A stretch of DNA of 29,401 nt from Candidatus Methanofastidiosum methylothiophilum (GCA_001587675.1 LNGD01000004.1:1-29401); one strand, 5' to 3'; positions 1 through 8,158 are shown, counted from the first letter of the stretch. Translations and numbers: made by a program. Notes: a model not told the origin generated them from the letters alone.

Positions 1-157
1 AGCGATTTGACATGGCGCAAAAGGAAGTGATGATGAAGTTTATACTGTATGACAAGCTGCAACAGCTAGTGTAAAACTAAAGATAAAGGAGAAACAAGTT
101 AGAGATGAGTGTCGTTTCGAGTAGAATTATGCAACAAAGCAAGTACAAAGATAAACC

Positions 158-169
158 TTTTATAATAAT
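158..169 (+). promoter_or_regulatory. TATA box of tRNA-Thr
   Basis: TTTATAATAATA lies with its centre about 26 nt before the first base of the tRNA, the usual archaeal TATA-to-start distance. Position and sequence are seen; promoter activity is inferred. Confidence 0.65.
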
Positions 170-188
170 ATCAAAAACTACATCTTAT

Positions 189-260
189 GCCCTGGTAGCT
201 TAGTGGTATAGTGCCTGCTTGGTAAGCAGGAGGTCGCGGGTTCAATCCCCGCCCAGGGCT
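189..260 (+). tRNA. tRNA-Thr (anticodon GGT)
   Basis: A 72-nt cloverleaf can be folded by eye. The acceptor stem is GCCCTGG with CCAGGGC and discriminator T. U8-A9 and a D-arm with GCTT and loop AGTGGTA follow. The anticodon stem CCTGC/GCAGG carries the loop TTGGTAA, giving anticodon GGT (Thr). The T-stem is GCGGG/CCCGC with loop TTCAATC. CCA is not encoded and no intron is present. The D-stem has a U-U mismatch at 13-22 and a G-U at 10-25, which is tolerable. Confidence 0.96.
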
Positions 261-314
261 TCATAATTAATTCAGATTTTATTATCTATTTGGAGAGAAA
301 AAAAGGCAATGAAT

Positions 315-1346
315 TTAGGAAAATAGTTCCTTTATACTCTTATCATATGGTGGCTTTAATACTCCTTTTTCTGTTATAATTCCAGAAATATATTTTGCTG
401 GAGTCACATCAAAGGCTGGATTAAATACATCTATTCCTTCAGTAGCTATCCTTATCCCTTGGATATGTGTTACCTCATCTTTATTTCTTTCCTCAATGGG
501 TATATCGTCACCAGTTCTTGCTTTAGGGTCAAATGTTGAGATAGGTGCAGCGACATAAAATGGGACATTATTTTCCTTTGCCAAAACAGCGACTTGATAT
601 GTACCAATCTTATTTGCAGTGTCTCCATTCATTGCTATTCTATCAGCTCCAACGATTACTTTCTGGATTAATCCTCGTCTCATAGAAATCCCAGCCATGT
701 TATCGCATATCAAAGTAACAGGAATTCTATCCTGATTCAGTTCCCAAGTAGTTAGTCTAGCTCCTTGTAACAAAGGTCTTGTCTCGTCTGAGAACACTCT
801 AATCTTTTTGCCTGCTTCAACGGCTGCCCTAATTACCCCTAGTGCAGTGCCATATTCAGAAGTTGCAAGTGCTCCAGCGTTGCAATGTGTTAAGACTCCG
901 TCTCCAGTAGAAATAAGGGGGTGCCCGTGTTGCCCCATTTTTCTATTAATCTCCGCATCTTCTTTTCTTATTCGTTCAGCCTCTAAAAAAAGCTCTTTTT
1001 TTATTTCATCGATGGATTGATTTTTTATTCTTGAAAAAACATTCATCATACGATCTACTGCCCACATTAAATTAACAGCAGTTGGTCTTGCATTTTTTAT
1101 TTTTTCTCCGTCTTTTATAACTTTGAAAAACTCTTCTTTATCATCACCATTGTAACTTAAAGCAGCTAAAACAATTCCATATGCACCGGCGACACCAATT
1201 GCAGGGGCTCCTCTTATGGCTAGAGTCTTAATTGCTATTTCAAGTTCCCTTACATCTGAACAAGAAACAACTTTGTATGTAGAAGGCAAAAGGGTCTGGT
1301 CAATATATTTGACCTTGTTATCTTCAAAGTAAATAGTTTTGATCAT
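315..1346 (-). CDS. mtnA: S-methyl-5-thioribose-1-phosphate isomerase (MtnA / aIF2B-like family)
   Basis: Soluble sugar-phosphate isomerase, 343 aa. It converts the aldose 5-methylthioribose 1-phosphate (or 5-deoxyribose 1-phosphate) to the ribulose 1-phosphate form. Family motifs are clear: RGAPAIGVAGAYG near the N-terminus, RPTAVNLMWAV, the catalytic cysteine in LTHCNAGALAT, VFSDETRPLLQGARLT, and the catalytic aspartate in VGADRIAMNGDTANKIGT. These separate it from the eIF2B alpha/beta/delta regulators and from ribose-1,5-bisphosphate isomerase. An upstream in-frame ATG would add 13 residues. I prefer the ATG at 1346 because the family starts near MIKTIYFED and a TATA box lies 23 nt upstream (leaderless mRNA). 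It is divergent from carS. A class II aldolase that could use its product is at 10010-10558. Confidence 0.95.
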   Translation of the reverse strand: MIKTIYFEDNKVKYIDQTLLPSTYKVVSCSDVRELEIAIKTLAIRGAPAIGVAGAYGIVLAALSYNGDDKEEFFKVIKDGEKIKNARPTAVNLMWAVDRMMNVFSRIKNQSIDEIKKELFLEAERIRKEDAEINRKMGQHGHPLISTGDGVLTHCNAGALATSEYGTALGVIRAAVEAGKKIRVFSDETRPLLQGARLTTWELNQDRIPVTLICDNMAGISMRRGLIQKVIVGADRIAMNGDTANKIGTYQVAVLAKENNVPFYVAAPISTFDPKARTGDDIPIEERNKDEVTHIQGIRIATEGIDVFNPAFDVTPAKYISGIITEKGVLKPPYDKSIKELFS

Positions 1347-1365
1347 AGTGACACCACTAATAAGG

Positions 1366-1373
1366 TTTAAATA
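1366..1373 (-). promoter_or_regulatory. TATA box of mtnA
   Basis: TATTTAAA on the minus strand, centred about 23 nt before the chosen ATG. This predicts a leaderless transcript and helps fix the mtnA start. Confidence 0.55.
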
Positions 1374-1389
1374 CTCCATAATCATTGGC

Positions 1390-1397
1390 TATAAAAA
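1390..1397 (+). promoter_or_regulatory. TATA-like box of carS
   Basis: TATAAAAA on the plus strand about 21 nt before the carS ATG at 1414, in the short divergent region shared with mtnA. It also suggests a leaderless mRNA. A/T-rich context makes this moderately sure. Confidence 0.4.
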
Positions 1398-1413
1398 ACT
1401 AACGAGACAGGCT

Positions 1414-1863
1414 ATGATCGAAATAACGCCGATTTTGATATTCAACATCATCTGGTTTATACTGCCTCCTTACATAGCAAATATGGCACCGGCAGTTTGG
1501 GGAGGAGGTCCTCCCCTTGATGGCGGTAGAATTCTTTCTGATGGAAGAAGATTATTTGGTAAAGGAAAGACTATAAAAGGTTCAATTGTTGGAATTTTGG
1601 CGGGAATTATAATCAGTCTATTGCAACATATTGCTCTGCCTTTTCCATCTCTTTGGTATGCGCTTTTGAGAGGATTTCTTATGGGTGCAGGTGCAATCGG
1701 AGGGGATATTTTTGGTAGTTTCATAAAGAGACGATTAAATATTGAAAGTGGAGATGCTGCCCCCATTTTAGATCAGCTTGACTTTATGGCAGGTGCAATA
1801 ATACTTGTTTCTCCTTTGGGCCTTCCATTTTGTATCAAATGTTGTTTGGTATCTAGCCGGTAA
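1414..1863 (+). CDS. carS: CDP-archaeol synthase CarS, 3' end frameshifted
   Basis: Integral membrane CTP:2,3-di-O-geranylgeranylglycerol-1-phosphate cytidyltransferase, which makes CDP-archaeol for polar lipids. Visible signatures are NMAPAVWGGGPPLDGGR, DGRRLFGKGKTIKG, GDIFGSFIKRR and APILDQLDFMAGA, in the usual order between hydrophobic segments. The ATG at 1414 gives the normal N-terminus (MIEITPILIF). The last 20 codons do not look like the family. The expected C-terminus (HFVSNVVWYLAGKKEVWW) is instead encoded from about 1826 to a stop at 1880-1882 in the next frame. The stretch between is about 18 residues shorter than in CarS homologues as I recall them. This looks like an out-of-frame deletion in the last membrane segment, real or an assembly error. 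The true end may be 1882. Confidence 0.9.
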   Translation: MIEITPILIFNIIWFILPPYIANMAPAVWGGGPPLDGGRILSDGRRLFGKGKTIKGSIVGILAGIIISLLQHIALPFPSLWYALLRGFLMGAGAIGGDIFGSFIKRRLNIESGDAAPILDQLDFMAGAIILVSPLGLPFCIKCCLVSSR

Positions 1864-1884
1864 AAAGGAAGTCTGGTGGTAAAT

Positions 1885-2634
1885 CTAAGCTTTTCTTGCA
1901 AATGACATATAACCAGTATGCCCAAGCATTCTTGTTTTTGGCCTTGTTCCTTTTTCTTTGACTTCGTATTCTCTAATTATGGATTCGATTGTTTTAATTT
2001 CAGTAAAATCATATTTAGATAATTCTCTTCTAAAATCAATAACTTGTTCAATGCACGGAGAAAAAGAGAAAATAAATCCACCAGCCCTTAAGGCTTCATA
2101 AGCATGTCCAACTACCCGATAAGGTTCTGGAAGGTCAAGAGATACAAGATCTACTTCCTTCTCATCTATACCCTCATAAATATCCTTTAGCTTAAAGGAA
2201 ACATTTCCTTTTCCATACGTATCAATATTATCCTTGGCCACCTTTAGGAAACTTTCGTTAATATCATATGAATATACAGTTCCTGGGAAAACTATGTATG
2301 ATAAAAGAAGTGTTACTGCGCCTGAACCGGCTCCTGCTTCAACGACTGTGTCTCCACTTGATATACCAGTGTTTGCAATTATCTGGCATGCATCATCTGG
2401 ATTAATAGTCTGAGGCATTTTTCTCATCATATAAATGAAATCAATCAAGTTTGGTTTTAATATTGAAAAATTTTTCCCCATATGAGATTTAATCTTGTCC
2501 CCATAAGATTTTCCTATTAGCTCAGATAAATCAAGTTTTCCAATGTTTGTATGAAAGACTTTGTTTGTAACTGTAATAAGATATTTCTTTCCTTTAGGAT
2601 CTAAGAGTAAAACTCTATCGTTTTCTTGGATTAT
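1885..2634 (-). CDS. trmI: tRNA (adenine-N1)-methyltransferase TrmI, non-canonical start
   Basis: SAM-dependent class I methyltransferase forming m1A at position 57/58 of archaeal tRNA, 249 aa as given. The Rossmann motif I is VVEAGAGSGAVTL, with SYDINE and VDLVSLDLPEP after it and the typical end MLGHTGYMSFARKA. The first in-frame ATG is at 2481 (MGKNFSIL), but translation continues upstream as a perfect TrmI N-domain, including LLLDPKGKKYLITVTNKVFH. It ends at an in-frame TGA (2643-2641) with no ATG, GTG or TTG in between. A strong Shine-Dalgarno AGGGGTGAT points to AUA (2634-2632) or the next codon AUC. The upstream DUF131 gene ends at the same place (TAA 2633-2631), so the two are translationally coupled. 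A -1 frameshift at T TTT TTA is an alternative. Confidence 0.93.
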   Translation of the reverse strand: MIQENDRVLLLDPKGKKYLITVTNKVFHTNIGKLDLSELIGKSYGDKIKSHMGKNFSILKPNLIDFIYMMRKMPQTINPDDACQIIANTGISSGDTVVEAGAGSGAVTLLLSYIVFPGTVYSYDINESFLKVAKDNIDTYGKGNVSFKLKDIYEGIDEKEVDLVSLDLPEPYRVVGHAYEALRAGGFIFSFSPCIEQVIDFRRELSKYDFTEIKTIESIIREYEVKEKGTRPKTRMLGHTGYMSFARKA

Positions 2635-2882
2635 AAAAAATCACCCCTTGAAAATAAAAAATATACTAATACCATGAGGATAGCTCCTCCAATTGATAGT
2701 ATTATTAGAGGCTTTGAGTTTCCAAAAATAATTGGAATTGGGCCAATTAACAATATCCCTCCAGTTTCGATGTTACTTTCTGAAGTTCCTTTAAATGTAG
2801 AAAAAACTGTTGCGATAAAGATTAGTAGTACGCCTATAATAACCATAAGTAATCCTATTACGACCAATCTCTCAAAAACCAT
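2631..2882 (-). CDS. DUF131 / TIGR00304 small membrane protein
   Basis: Archaeal conserved protein of unknown function, 83 aa. There are two predicted membrane helices (about residues 6-27 and 58-77) around a short extracytoplasmic or cytoplasmic loop. The loop carries the family hallmark GGILLIGPIPIIFGNSK. Start ATG at 2882. The gene is directly upstream of trmI and overlaps it: its last codons GAT TTT TTA TAA contain both the spacer between the trmI Shine-Dalgarno and start, and a slippery heptamer. The palindromic TATA at 2893-2902 lies only about 15 nt before the ATG, closer than usual, so the promoter position is uncertain. Confidence 0.85.
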   Translation of the reverse strand: MVFERLVVIGLLMVIIGVLLIFIATVFSTFKGTSESNIETGGILLIGPIPIIFGNSKPLIILSIGGAILMVLVYFLFSRGDFL

Positions 2883-2892
2883 AATACAAAGT

Positions 2893-2902
2893 TATTTAAA
2901 TA
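2893..2902. promoter_or_regulatory. Palindromic TATA box between DUF131-trmI and secF-secD
   Basis: TATTTAAATA is a perfect palindrome and matches the archaeal TATA consensus in both directions. For secF it is about 35 nt before the ATG, which gives a short leader containing the G-rich Shine-Dalgarno. For the minus-strand operon it is only about 15 nt before the ATG. Bidirectional use is inferred. Confidence 0.5.
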
Positions 2903-2932
2903 GTTCTTAAGAGTTTTCCTTTGGGGGGTTTA

Positions 2933-3808
2933 ATGAAAGCCTTCGAAAAAATTTTTGATAAAATTGATGTTACGAAACATGATTATAAAAAACTAATATT
3001 TATTCCTTTAGGATTAGTATTAATCGCTATTATTATATTAGGAACAATGGGAGTCAACTTGGGTGTTGATTTAAGGGGAGGAACACTTGCAACAGTAAAC
3101 GGTATTTCCTATTCACCAGATATTGAAAATTATCTTATCACAAATCTAGGAGATTCTACGATCAAAGTAAGATCAATATACAGCCCAATAGATGAAGGCT
3201 TTATAGTAGAAACGGGGCCCGATGTCGATTCATCAAAGTTAATTGGCCTCATTAATGCTAGATATCCTGATGCAGCAGTAAGTGTTCAGAACGTTGGCCC
3301 CTCCTTAGGGGCATCTTTCTTAAAGCAGGGTACCCAAGCAATTCTTTTAGCATTTCTTTTTATGGCAATAGTCGTCTTTTTAGCATTTAGAATTCCAATA
3401 CCCTCCGTTGCAGTCGTCTTTTCAGCATTTTCTGATATGCTTATTGCACTAGCATTTATGTCAATTGCAGGAATTGAACTTTCAAGATATACTATAGCTG
3501 CAATTTTAATGTTAATTGGTTATTCTGTTGATACAGATATTCTTCTTACAACAAGAGTACTAAAGGAGAAAGGGGATACGGTAAATCAAAAGGTAAGAAA
3601 TGCTATGAAAACTGGACTTATGATGACATTTACAACTCTTGCTGCATTAAGTTCTCTATATTTATTCTCAACTTCAGAAGTTATTGACGATATTGCCATA
3701 GTTCTAATATTTGGTCTTATTGCGGATCTTATGATGACCTGGATATTTAATGCTGGAGTTTTGAAATGGTATGCTTTAAGGAGGGCCGGAGGTGAGCTAG
3801 ATGAATAA
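2933..3808 (+). CDS. secF: Protein-export membrane protein SecF
   Basis: Partner of SecD in the SecDF complex that assists Sec-dependent protein export across the cytoplasmic membrane, 291 aa. TM1 is at about residues 22-42, followed by the family motif GVDLRGGTLATV, an extracytoplasmic P-domain of about 80 residues, and five further helices. Conserved SecF sequence IGYSVDTDILLTTRV is present. The ATG at 2933 follows a G-run (2923-2928) acting as Shine-Dalgarno. A TTG four codons earlier is in frame but lies inside that G-run region and is not needed. secF precedes secD and overlaps it by 8 nt, the order usual in Euryarchaeota. Confidence 0.95.
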   Translation: MKAFEKIFDKIDVTKHDYKKLIFIPLGLVLIAIIILGTMGVNLGVDLRGGTLATVNGISYSPDIENYLITNLGDSTIKVRSIYSPIDEGFIVETGPDVDSSKLIGLINARYPDAAVSVQNVGPSLGASFLKQGTQAILLAFLFMAIVVFLAFRIPIPSVAVVFSAFSDMLIALAFMSIAGIELSRYTIAAILMLIGYSVDTDILLTTRVLKEKGDTVNQKVRNAMKTGLMMTFTTLAALSSLYLFSTSEVIDDIAIVLIFGLIADLMMTWIFNAGVLKWYALRRAGGELDE

Positions 3809-5369
3809 AATCCTAAAGAATGGCAGGGTACTTTTGTTAATAACTGCGGTCGTATTGTCAATTGTAACTCTATACTTTAATGGTATTTCAACTGGGCTGG
3901 ATCTTGAAGGTGGAACGCTTGTCACCTTAGAACTTGATAAACCGGTAACAGCGGATGTTATGGAAGATACCGTAACTAGACTTGAGCTAAGGTTGAATAG
4001 ACTTGGTATATCTGACGTTAGTGTGAGACCTTGGGGAGACTCTAATATAATGGTAGAAGTTTCGGGGACCTCCGCTGAAAAGGAAGAAAGTGTCATTAAG
4101 ATTCTTCAAGAGCAAGGAGTATATGAAGCACGAATTGATGGCCAAGTTGCTGTGAAAGGTTCAGATATCGTCAGAGTAGATCCACCTGAAGTTCGACAAT
4201 CAAGTTATGGTGCAGGTATAGAATGGAATGTACCTTTTACTATAACAAAAGAAGCAGGTCAGGTCTTTGCTAAAGTTGCTAAAGGAAAGGGCGGATATCC
4301 GGTAGATATGTTTCTTGACCGACCAGCAAATTCTGTAATTATCCTAAACAATGCTATGTACAATTCATTGATAGTTCCAAAATCTGATCTTAATATATCA
4401 AGCATTGATGCAAATGTATCAATCCCACAAATAGAAAATGTTTTTTCAATTGAAAGAAGAGTTGGAGAAGATATAAAGATTTTAAAGTTTACAAACAGTA
4501 ATGAAATACCCTCGCTTCTAAAATCTTATGTTGGTCAAAAAGATAAGGTCATAGTTCTTGCAAGTGAAGAAGAAGTTGGAAGAGATATAATAAACCAGAT
4601 TACAGCAATGGGTTTCAAAACAGAGCGAGAGGTTAGAGGAGAATCTGAAAATGACTATGCCTTCTTTTCAAGGATAGTTGGATTAATGAATTCTCCTATT
4701 CTTTCAGAAAATCTTGCCACTGGAGAGGCTTCTGCTACACCTTCTTATGTAATACAGGGAACATCAGCAACTGCAGAAGAAGCAAATAAAGAAACTTCAG
4801 AATTAAAGATTATTCTTCAATCGGGTGCATTGCCAGTTGCAACAAAGATTGCCGGTAAGAGCTTCATTTCACCGACACTAGGATCAGAGTTTATCAGACA
4901 AATTCTAATTGCAGGTGCAGCAGCACTTATTGCAGTAGCTGCCTTAGTTTTCATAAGATACAGAAAAATCTTCATTTCTATACCAATCATCTGTATATCT
5001 TTCTCAGAGGTGCTAATAATTCTTGGAGTTGCCTCAGTTATTCACTGGACAATAGATCTTGCTGCTATGGCAGGTATAATTGCTTCCATAGGTACTGGAG
5101 TAGATCACCAAATCGTCATCACAGATGAATCACTTATGGAAAAAGGTGAAAAGAGAAGAAGAAAGAGTATCAAAAAGAGAGTTGCTCAAGCCTTCTTCAT
5201 TATATTCACTTCAGCCTTTACTACAATCGGAGCTATGGCCCCACTAGCATATTTAAGTCTAGGAATGCTTAGGGGATTTGCAGTTACAACAATAATTGGA
5301 CTATTGATCGGTATAACAATCACAAGGCCCGCTTACGGAAATATAGCAAAAATAATTTTAAAGAATTAA
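3801..5369 (+). CDS. secD: Protein-export membrane protein SecD
   Basis: Large subunit of the archaeal SecDF export complex, 522 aa. TM1 is at residues 9-26, then GLDLEGGTLVTLEL, a long extracytoplasmic domain (about 40-365), and five C-terminal helices. The last part includes IASIGTGVDHQIVITDE, the equivalent of the SecD TM4 motif. Its start ATG overlaps the secF stop, and a strong Shine-Dalgarno GGAGGTGA (3788-3795) lies inside secF, so the two are translationally coupled. A small hairpin and T-tract follow the stop. Confidence 0.95.
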   Translation: MNKILKNGRVLLLITAVVLSIVTLYFNGISTGLDLEGGTLVTLELDKPVTADVMEDTVTRLELRLNRLGISDVSVRPWGDSNIMVEVSGTSAEKEESVIKILQEQGVYEARIDGQVAVKGSDIVRVDPPEVRQSSYGAGIEWNVPFTITKEAGQVFAKVAKGKGGYPVDMFLDRPANSVIILNNAMYNSLIVPKSDLNISSIDANVSIPQIENVFSIERRVGEDIKILKFTNSNEIPSLLKSYVGQKDKVIVLASEEEVGRDIINQITAMGFKTEREVRGESENDYAFFSRIVGLMNSPILSENLATGEASATPSYVIQGTSATAEEANKETSELKIILQSGALPVATKIAGKSFISPTLGSEFIRQILIAGAAALIAVAALVFIRYRKIFISIPIICISFSEVLIILGVASVIHWTIDLAAMAGIIASIGTGVDHQIVITDESLMEKGEKRRRKSIKKRVAQAFFIIFTSAFTTIGAMAPLAYLSLGMLRGFAVTTIIGLLIGITITRPAYGNIAKIILKN

Positions 5370-5674
5370 TAGTCTAAATGACTATATTTATTTTTTATAT
5401 TTAATAAATCTATTTTTTCGACAAATACACCTATTAGAAATCCTATGGTAAAGAAGAACATTAGTAGAGCAAGGCTTATTTCAATCTTTGAAGTTAGGAA
5501 TAGGTTGATTGTGTACATCTCTACACCTGTAAAACATCCAAGAGCAAATACAATAAATGACCTAGCTATAACTGCTTCCTTCATTTCTGATTTTTTAGGA
5601 ATTTGGTGTCTTGTTTCTTCGATAAGCCTAATAAGTTCTTTCCTTAATTCTTCATCACTAGTAGTGTTACTCAT
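5366..5674 (-). CDS. Small membrane protein downstream of two-component system
   Basis: Not recognised. 102 aa: a charged N-terminal helix rich in Glu/Arg/Lys (residues 7-30), two hydrophobic helices (about 38-60 and 66-86), then a short basic/acidic tail (EKIDLLNIKNKYSHLDY). It lies 62 nt downstream of the response regulator on the same strand, with a possible TATA (TTTTTAAAC, about 35 nt upstream of the ATG). It may therefore be transcribed separately or as the operon's third gene. It overlaps the secD stop tail-to-tail by 4 nt. A membrane partner for the otherwise soluble kinase is a guess from position only. Confidence 0.7.
   Translation of the reverse strand: MSNTTSDEELRKELIRLIEETRHQIPKKSEMKEAVIARSFIVFALGCFTGVEMYTINLFLTSKIEISLALLMFFFTIGFLIGVFVEKIDLLNIKNKYSHLDY
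5369..5396 (+). terminator. Hairpin plus T-tract after secD
   Basis: ATAGTC (5369-5374) pairs with GACTAT (5380-5385) around a 5-nt loop, followed by TTTATTTTTT. This resembles an intrinsic terminator, and archaeal termination needs mostly the U-tract. It overlaps the tail of the convergent small membrane-protein gene. Confidence 0.45.
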
Positions 5675-5736
5675 GCAAATCTTAGAATAATTGTAGCGAA
5701 AAGTTTAAAAATGTTTGGCTAAAAAATGCGATTTTC

Positions 5737-7083
5737 TCAATTTTGTAATTTAAGGACTTCAATTTCCTTTTCCAATTGAGCTATTTCTTTCTGACTAAAT
5801 GTATCTTTATTTAATGGTATTATTAATCTAGAATTCTCAATTAAAATATAATCACGTAGGGCTTGTATAAATTTTAGAACGATATCAAAGTTATTTTGAG
5901 ATATCAAATATTCCAATCCTTCAAGTATAATAACAGAATCTTTACCTTTGCTAATAAAATCGGTTATTAAATTTATAAGACTATTAAGATACAAAGGAGA
6001 AATTGAGTTTGGCCCCTCTATTTTTGACAGCCATATAAAAGGAGTTTTTTCTAGAGTATAGGTCTGTTTTATTGATTCAGGAGGTGTTCTTGTAATTGCG
6101 AGTCCAGAAATATTGTGTGTTACAAGATCTTTAAATATCTCAAAACTTTTATCATACTTCTTTTCATATACAATAAAAGATTTACCTATAGGTATTTCAT
6201 ACTTTATTGGAAAAGGTGCCTCCTCTTCTCCATTAGTTAGAATATTGTATTTAAATCTTAAAAGAAACGGAGTTGCCTCCCCTGAAATTAATCTTATTAG
6301 AGTTTCGTCTTCTTGTTCTAACTTAGTATCTAATTTTTCAACATAAATTGCTCCGATAATATCTTTTTCAAAATATATAGGGGAAAAAAAGTAATTATCT
6401 GATTTAAATCCATTGGTATTTTTACTTTTGAATTTCTGATAAATTTCTTTAAGTTCTGCTTCTTGTTTATGACCAAATCCTTTTTTACTTAAGATTTTTG
6501 AATTGCCATTATGCTCCTCTAAAAAAAATGTAACTTTATCAAAGCCACCTGCTTCGTTTATGGCATCTACAATAAGTTTTGCACCTTTTTCTAAGGAATC
6601 AATTTCTCTTAGTCGTTCTGCTAAAGTTATTACCGAGAGCAACTCTTTATTTCGTTTTACATATCTTTGTCTTAGTTCAATGTTGTAATGTTTTACAAGG
6701 CTCGCTAGTTTCCATCTATCATATGCCTTGAAAACGAGTCTGCGAATATCCTCGACACTTACTGGCTTTTTTAGATAATCATAAGCTCCATATTTAATAG
6801 CTTCAATTGAAGAATCAAGGGTTGCATGCCCAGTTAGAATTACTACCATGGTATCTGGATTTAATTCTTTTATTTTTTTTAGGGTCTCTTCGCCAGACAT
6901 TCCTTTCATTTTTAGGTCAAGAAGAACTAAATCAATCCTATTATTCTGAAATTCTTTAATTCCGGATTCTCCACTTTCCGCAGTTAATACTTTATATCCC
7001 TCAGTTTCTAAAATAATTTTTAGGCTTTCTCTAATATTTATTTCATCATCAACAATGAGAATATTGAATTCAGACTTTTCCAT
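5737..7083 (-). CDS. Response regulator with REC, GAF-like and DUF835 domains
   Basis: Soluble signalling protein, 448 aa. The receiver domain (residues 5-122) has acidic residues in VDDE (D12, D13), phospho-acceptor D56 in LVLLDLKM, T84 in VILTG and K106 in KKP. A linker helix and a GAF-like region (about 150-275) follow. The C-terminal DUF835 domain (about 300-445) has GLAITRTPPESI, EKTPFIWLSK, SISPLYLNSL, DSVIILEGLEYLI and LIIPL. There is no DNA-binding domain, so output is probably by protein-protein contact, as with other DUF835 regulators whose output is unknown. A Shine-Dalgarno GGAGG precedes the ATG. It overlaps the kinase gene by 14 nt. Confidence 0.9.
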   Translation of the reverse strand: MEKSEFNILIVDDEINIRESLKIILETEGYKVLTAESGESGIKEFQNNRIDLVLLDLKMKGMSGEETLKKIKELNPDTMVVILTGHATLDSSIEAIKYGAYDYLKKPVSVEDIRRLVFKAYDRWKLASLVKHYNIELRQRYVKRNKELLSVITLAERLREIDSLEKGAKLIVDAINEAGGFDKVTFFLEEHNGNSKILSKKGFGHKQEAELKEIYQKFKSKNTNGFKSDNYFFSPIYFEKDIIGAIYVEKLDTKLEQEDETLIRLISGEATPFLLRFKYNILTNGEEEAPFPIKYEIPIGKSFIVYEKKYDKSFEIFKDLVTHNISGLAITRTPPESIKQTYTLEKTPFIWLSKIEGPNSISPLYLNSLINLITDFISKGKDSVIILEGLEYLISQNNFDIVLKFIQALRDYILIENSRLIIPLNKDTFSQKEIAQLEKEIEVLKLQN

Positions 7084-8158
7084 TAATTCGCCTCCTTGGG
7101 AGACAAATTTTTACAGAAGTTCCTTTATCCAAAATACTATCGACATAAATTTTGCCGCCATGAGATTCAATTATTCTATGGGTCATAGGCAACCCGATAC
7201 CTCTATTATTAGTGAACGATTTTGTAGTAAAAAATGGATCAAAAATTCTTTCTAAATTATCTGGGGATATGCCAATTCCATTATCACGAACTTCTATATC
7301 GATATAGTCCTCATTTTTTGTCACATTAATAACTACTTTTGATTGTCTATCATTTTCTTTTATTGCGTCTTTTGCATTTAACAGAAGGTTAAGTATTGCT
7401 CTTTGAAGTTGGCCTTCGGTAAAAGGAACTATGCAATCTTCACATGTATTAAAAAAAATAGAGATATTTTTTGAAGAAAAATCATTTTCAACTAATTCTA
7501 TTGCCCTTTTTATTTCTTCATTTACATCAACTGCAGAAATTTCACCATGGATATAAGAAGAGAAGTCCAAAAGCCAGTTAAGTATTCCAGCTATCCTTTC
7601 AACTTCTTGGTATATCGTTTTTATATAGCCTTTTCTTTTTTCTTCATCTTTAGTATTTTCAATTATGTATAGATAATTAACAATGACATTTAAAGGATTA
7701 TTGATTTCATGAGATAAACTTGCTGATAGTCTTTTTATTGAATCAAGCTTTTCTGAGATTAAAGGAGAGAGATTAATTCCTTTGGATTGGTTCTGTTCCT
7801 TAAATGAAGCAAGAACTGATTTGATTCCATCACGTTCTAAAAAATCAAATTTTATTTCACATAAAGTATCAAATCCGTCTTTTTTTATTATAGGTGCAAT
7901 TGTTGTATAAGAGAATAAGCTAACTTTATGGATTGAATTTAATACCTCCATTATAGAGTCTCTTACACTATGAGATAATAATCCAGAAAAATTCATTTTT
8001 TCAAGGTCTTTATGTGAATATCCCGTCAATTGAGTAAAGGCCTCATTAGCAAAAACTATTTTATCTACAACTATTTCAGCCATTGGCAAAGCAAAATTTT
8101 TTGAGATAGAATTAGTAAATGTAAAAGTAGGTGGAGTGAATTCATTATTGTTACTCAT
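7070..8158 (-). CDS. PAS-domain sensor histidine kinase
   Basis: Cytosolic sensor kinase, 362 aa, with no membrane segment. The N-terminal PAS domain (about 20-120) includes IVFANEAFTQLTGYS. The dimerisation/phosphorylation helix has SLSHEINNPLN with H150. The ATPase domain has the N box LNLLLNAKDAI, G1 DNGIGIS, F box FDPFFTTK and G2 GIGLPMTHRII. All catalytic boxes are intact. It is the first gene of a minus-strand operon and overlaps the DUF835 response regulator, which is almost certainly its phosphorylation target. The signal sensed is not evident, and the lack of TM helices suggests an intracellular cue such as redox state. Confidence 0.93.
   Translation of the reverse strand: MSNNNEFTPPTFTFTNSISKNFALPMAEIVVDKIVFANEAFTQLTGYSHKDLEKMNFSGLLSHSVRDSIMEVLNSIHKVSLFSYTTIAPIIKKDGFDTLCEIKFDFLERDGIKSVLASFKEQNQSKGINLSPLISEKLDSIKRLSASLSHEINNPLNVIVNYLYIIENTKDEEKRKGYIKTIYQEVERIAGILNWLLDFSSYIHGEISAVDVNEEIKRAIELVENDFSSKNISIFFNTCEDCIVPFTEGQLQRAILNLLLNAKDAIKENDRQSKVVINVTKNEDYIDIEVRDNGIGISPDNLERIFDPFFTTKSFTNNRGIGLPMTHRIIESHGGKIYVDSILDKGTSVKICLPRRRINGKV

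Noticed and set aside
1..157. Possible 3' end of a gene to the left of the tRNA
   Set aside because: All three plus-strand frames hit stops quickly; one frame is protein-like only if two in-frame TGAs (9-11 and 51-53) are ignored. No recognisable family and no supporting start, so no CDS is called. It also contains one C-box-like GTGATGA but no D box.
808..1020. Plus-strand ORF inside mtnA
   Set aside because: Antisense shadow of a well-conserved gene, with no family resemblance or promoter.
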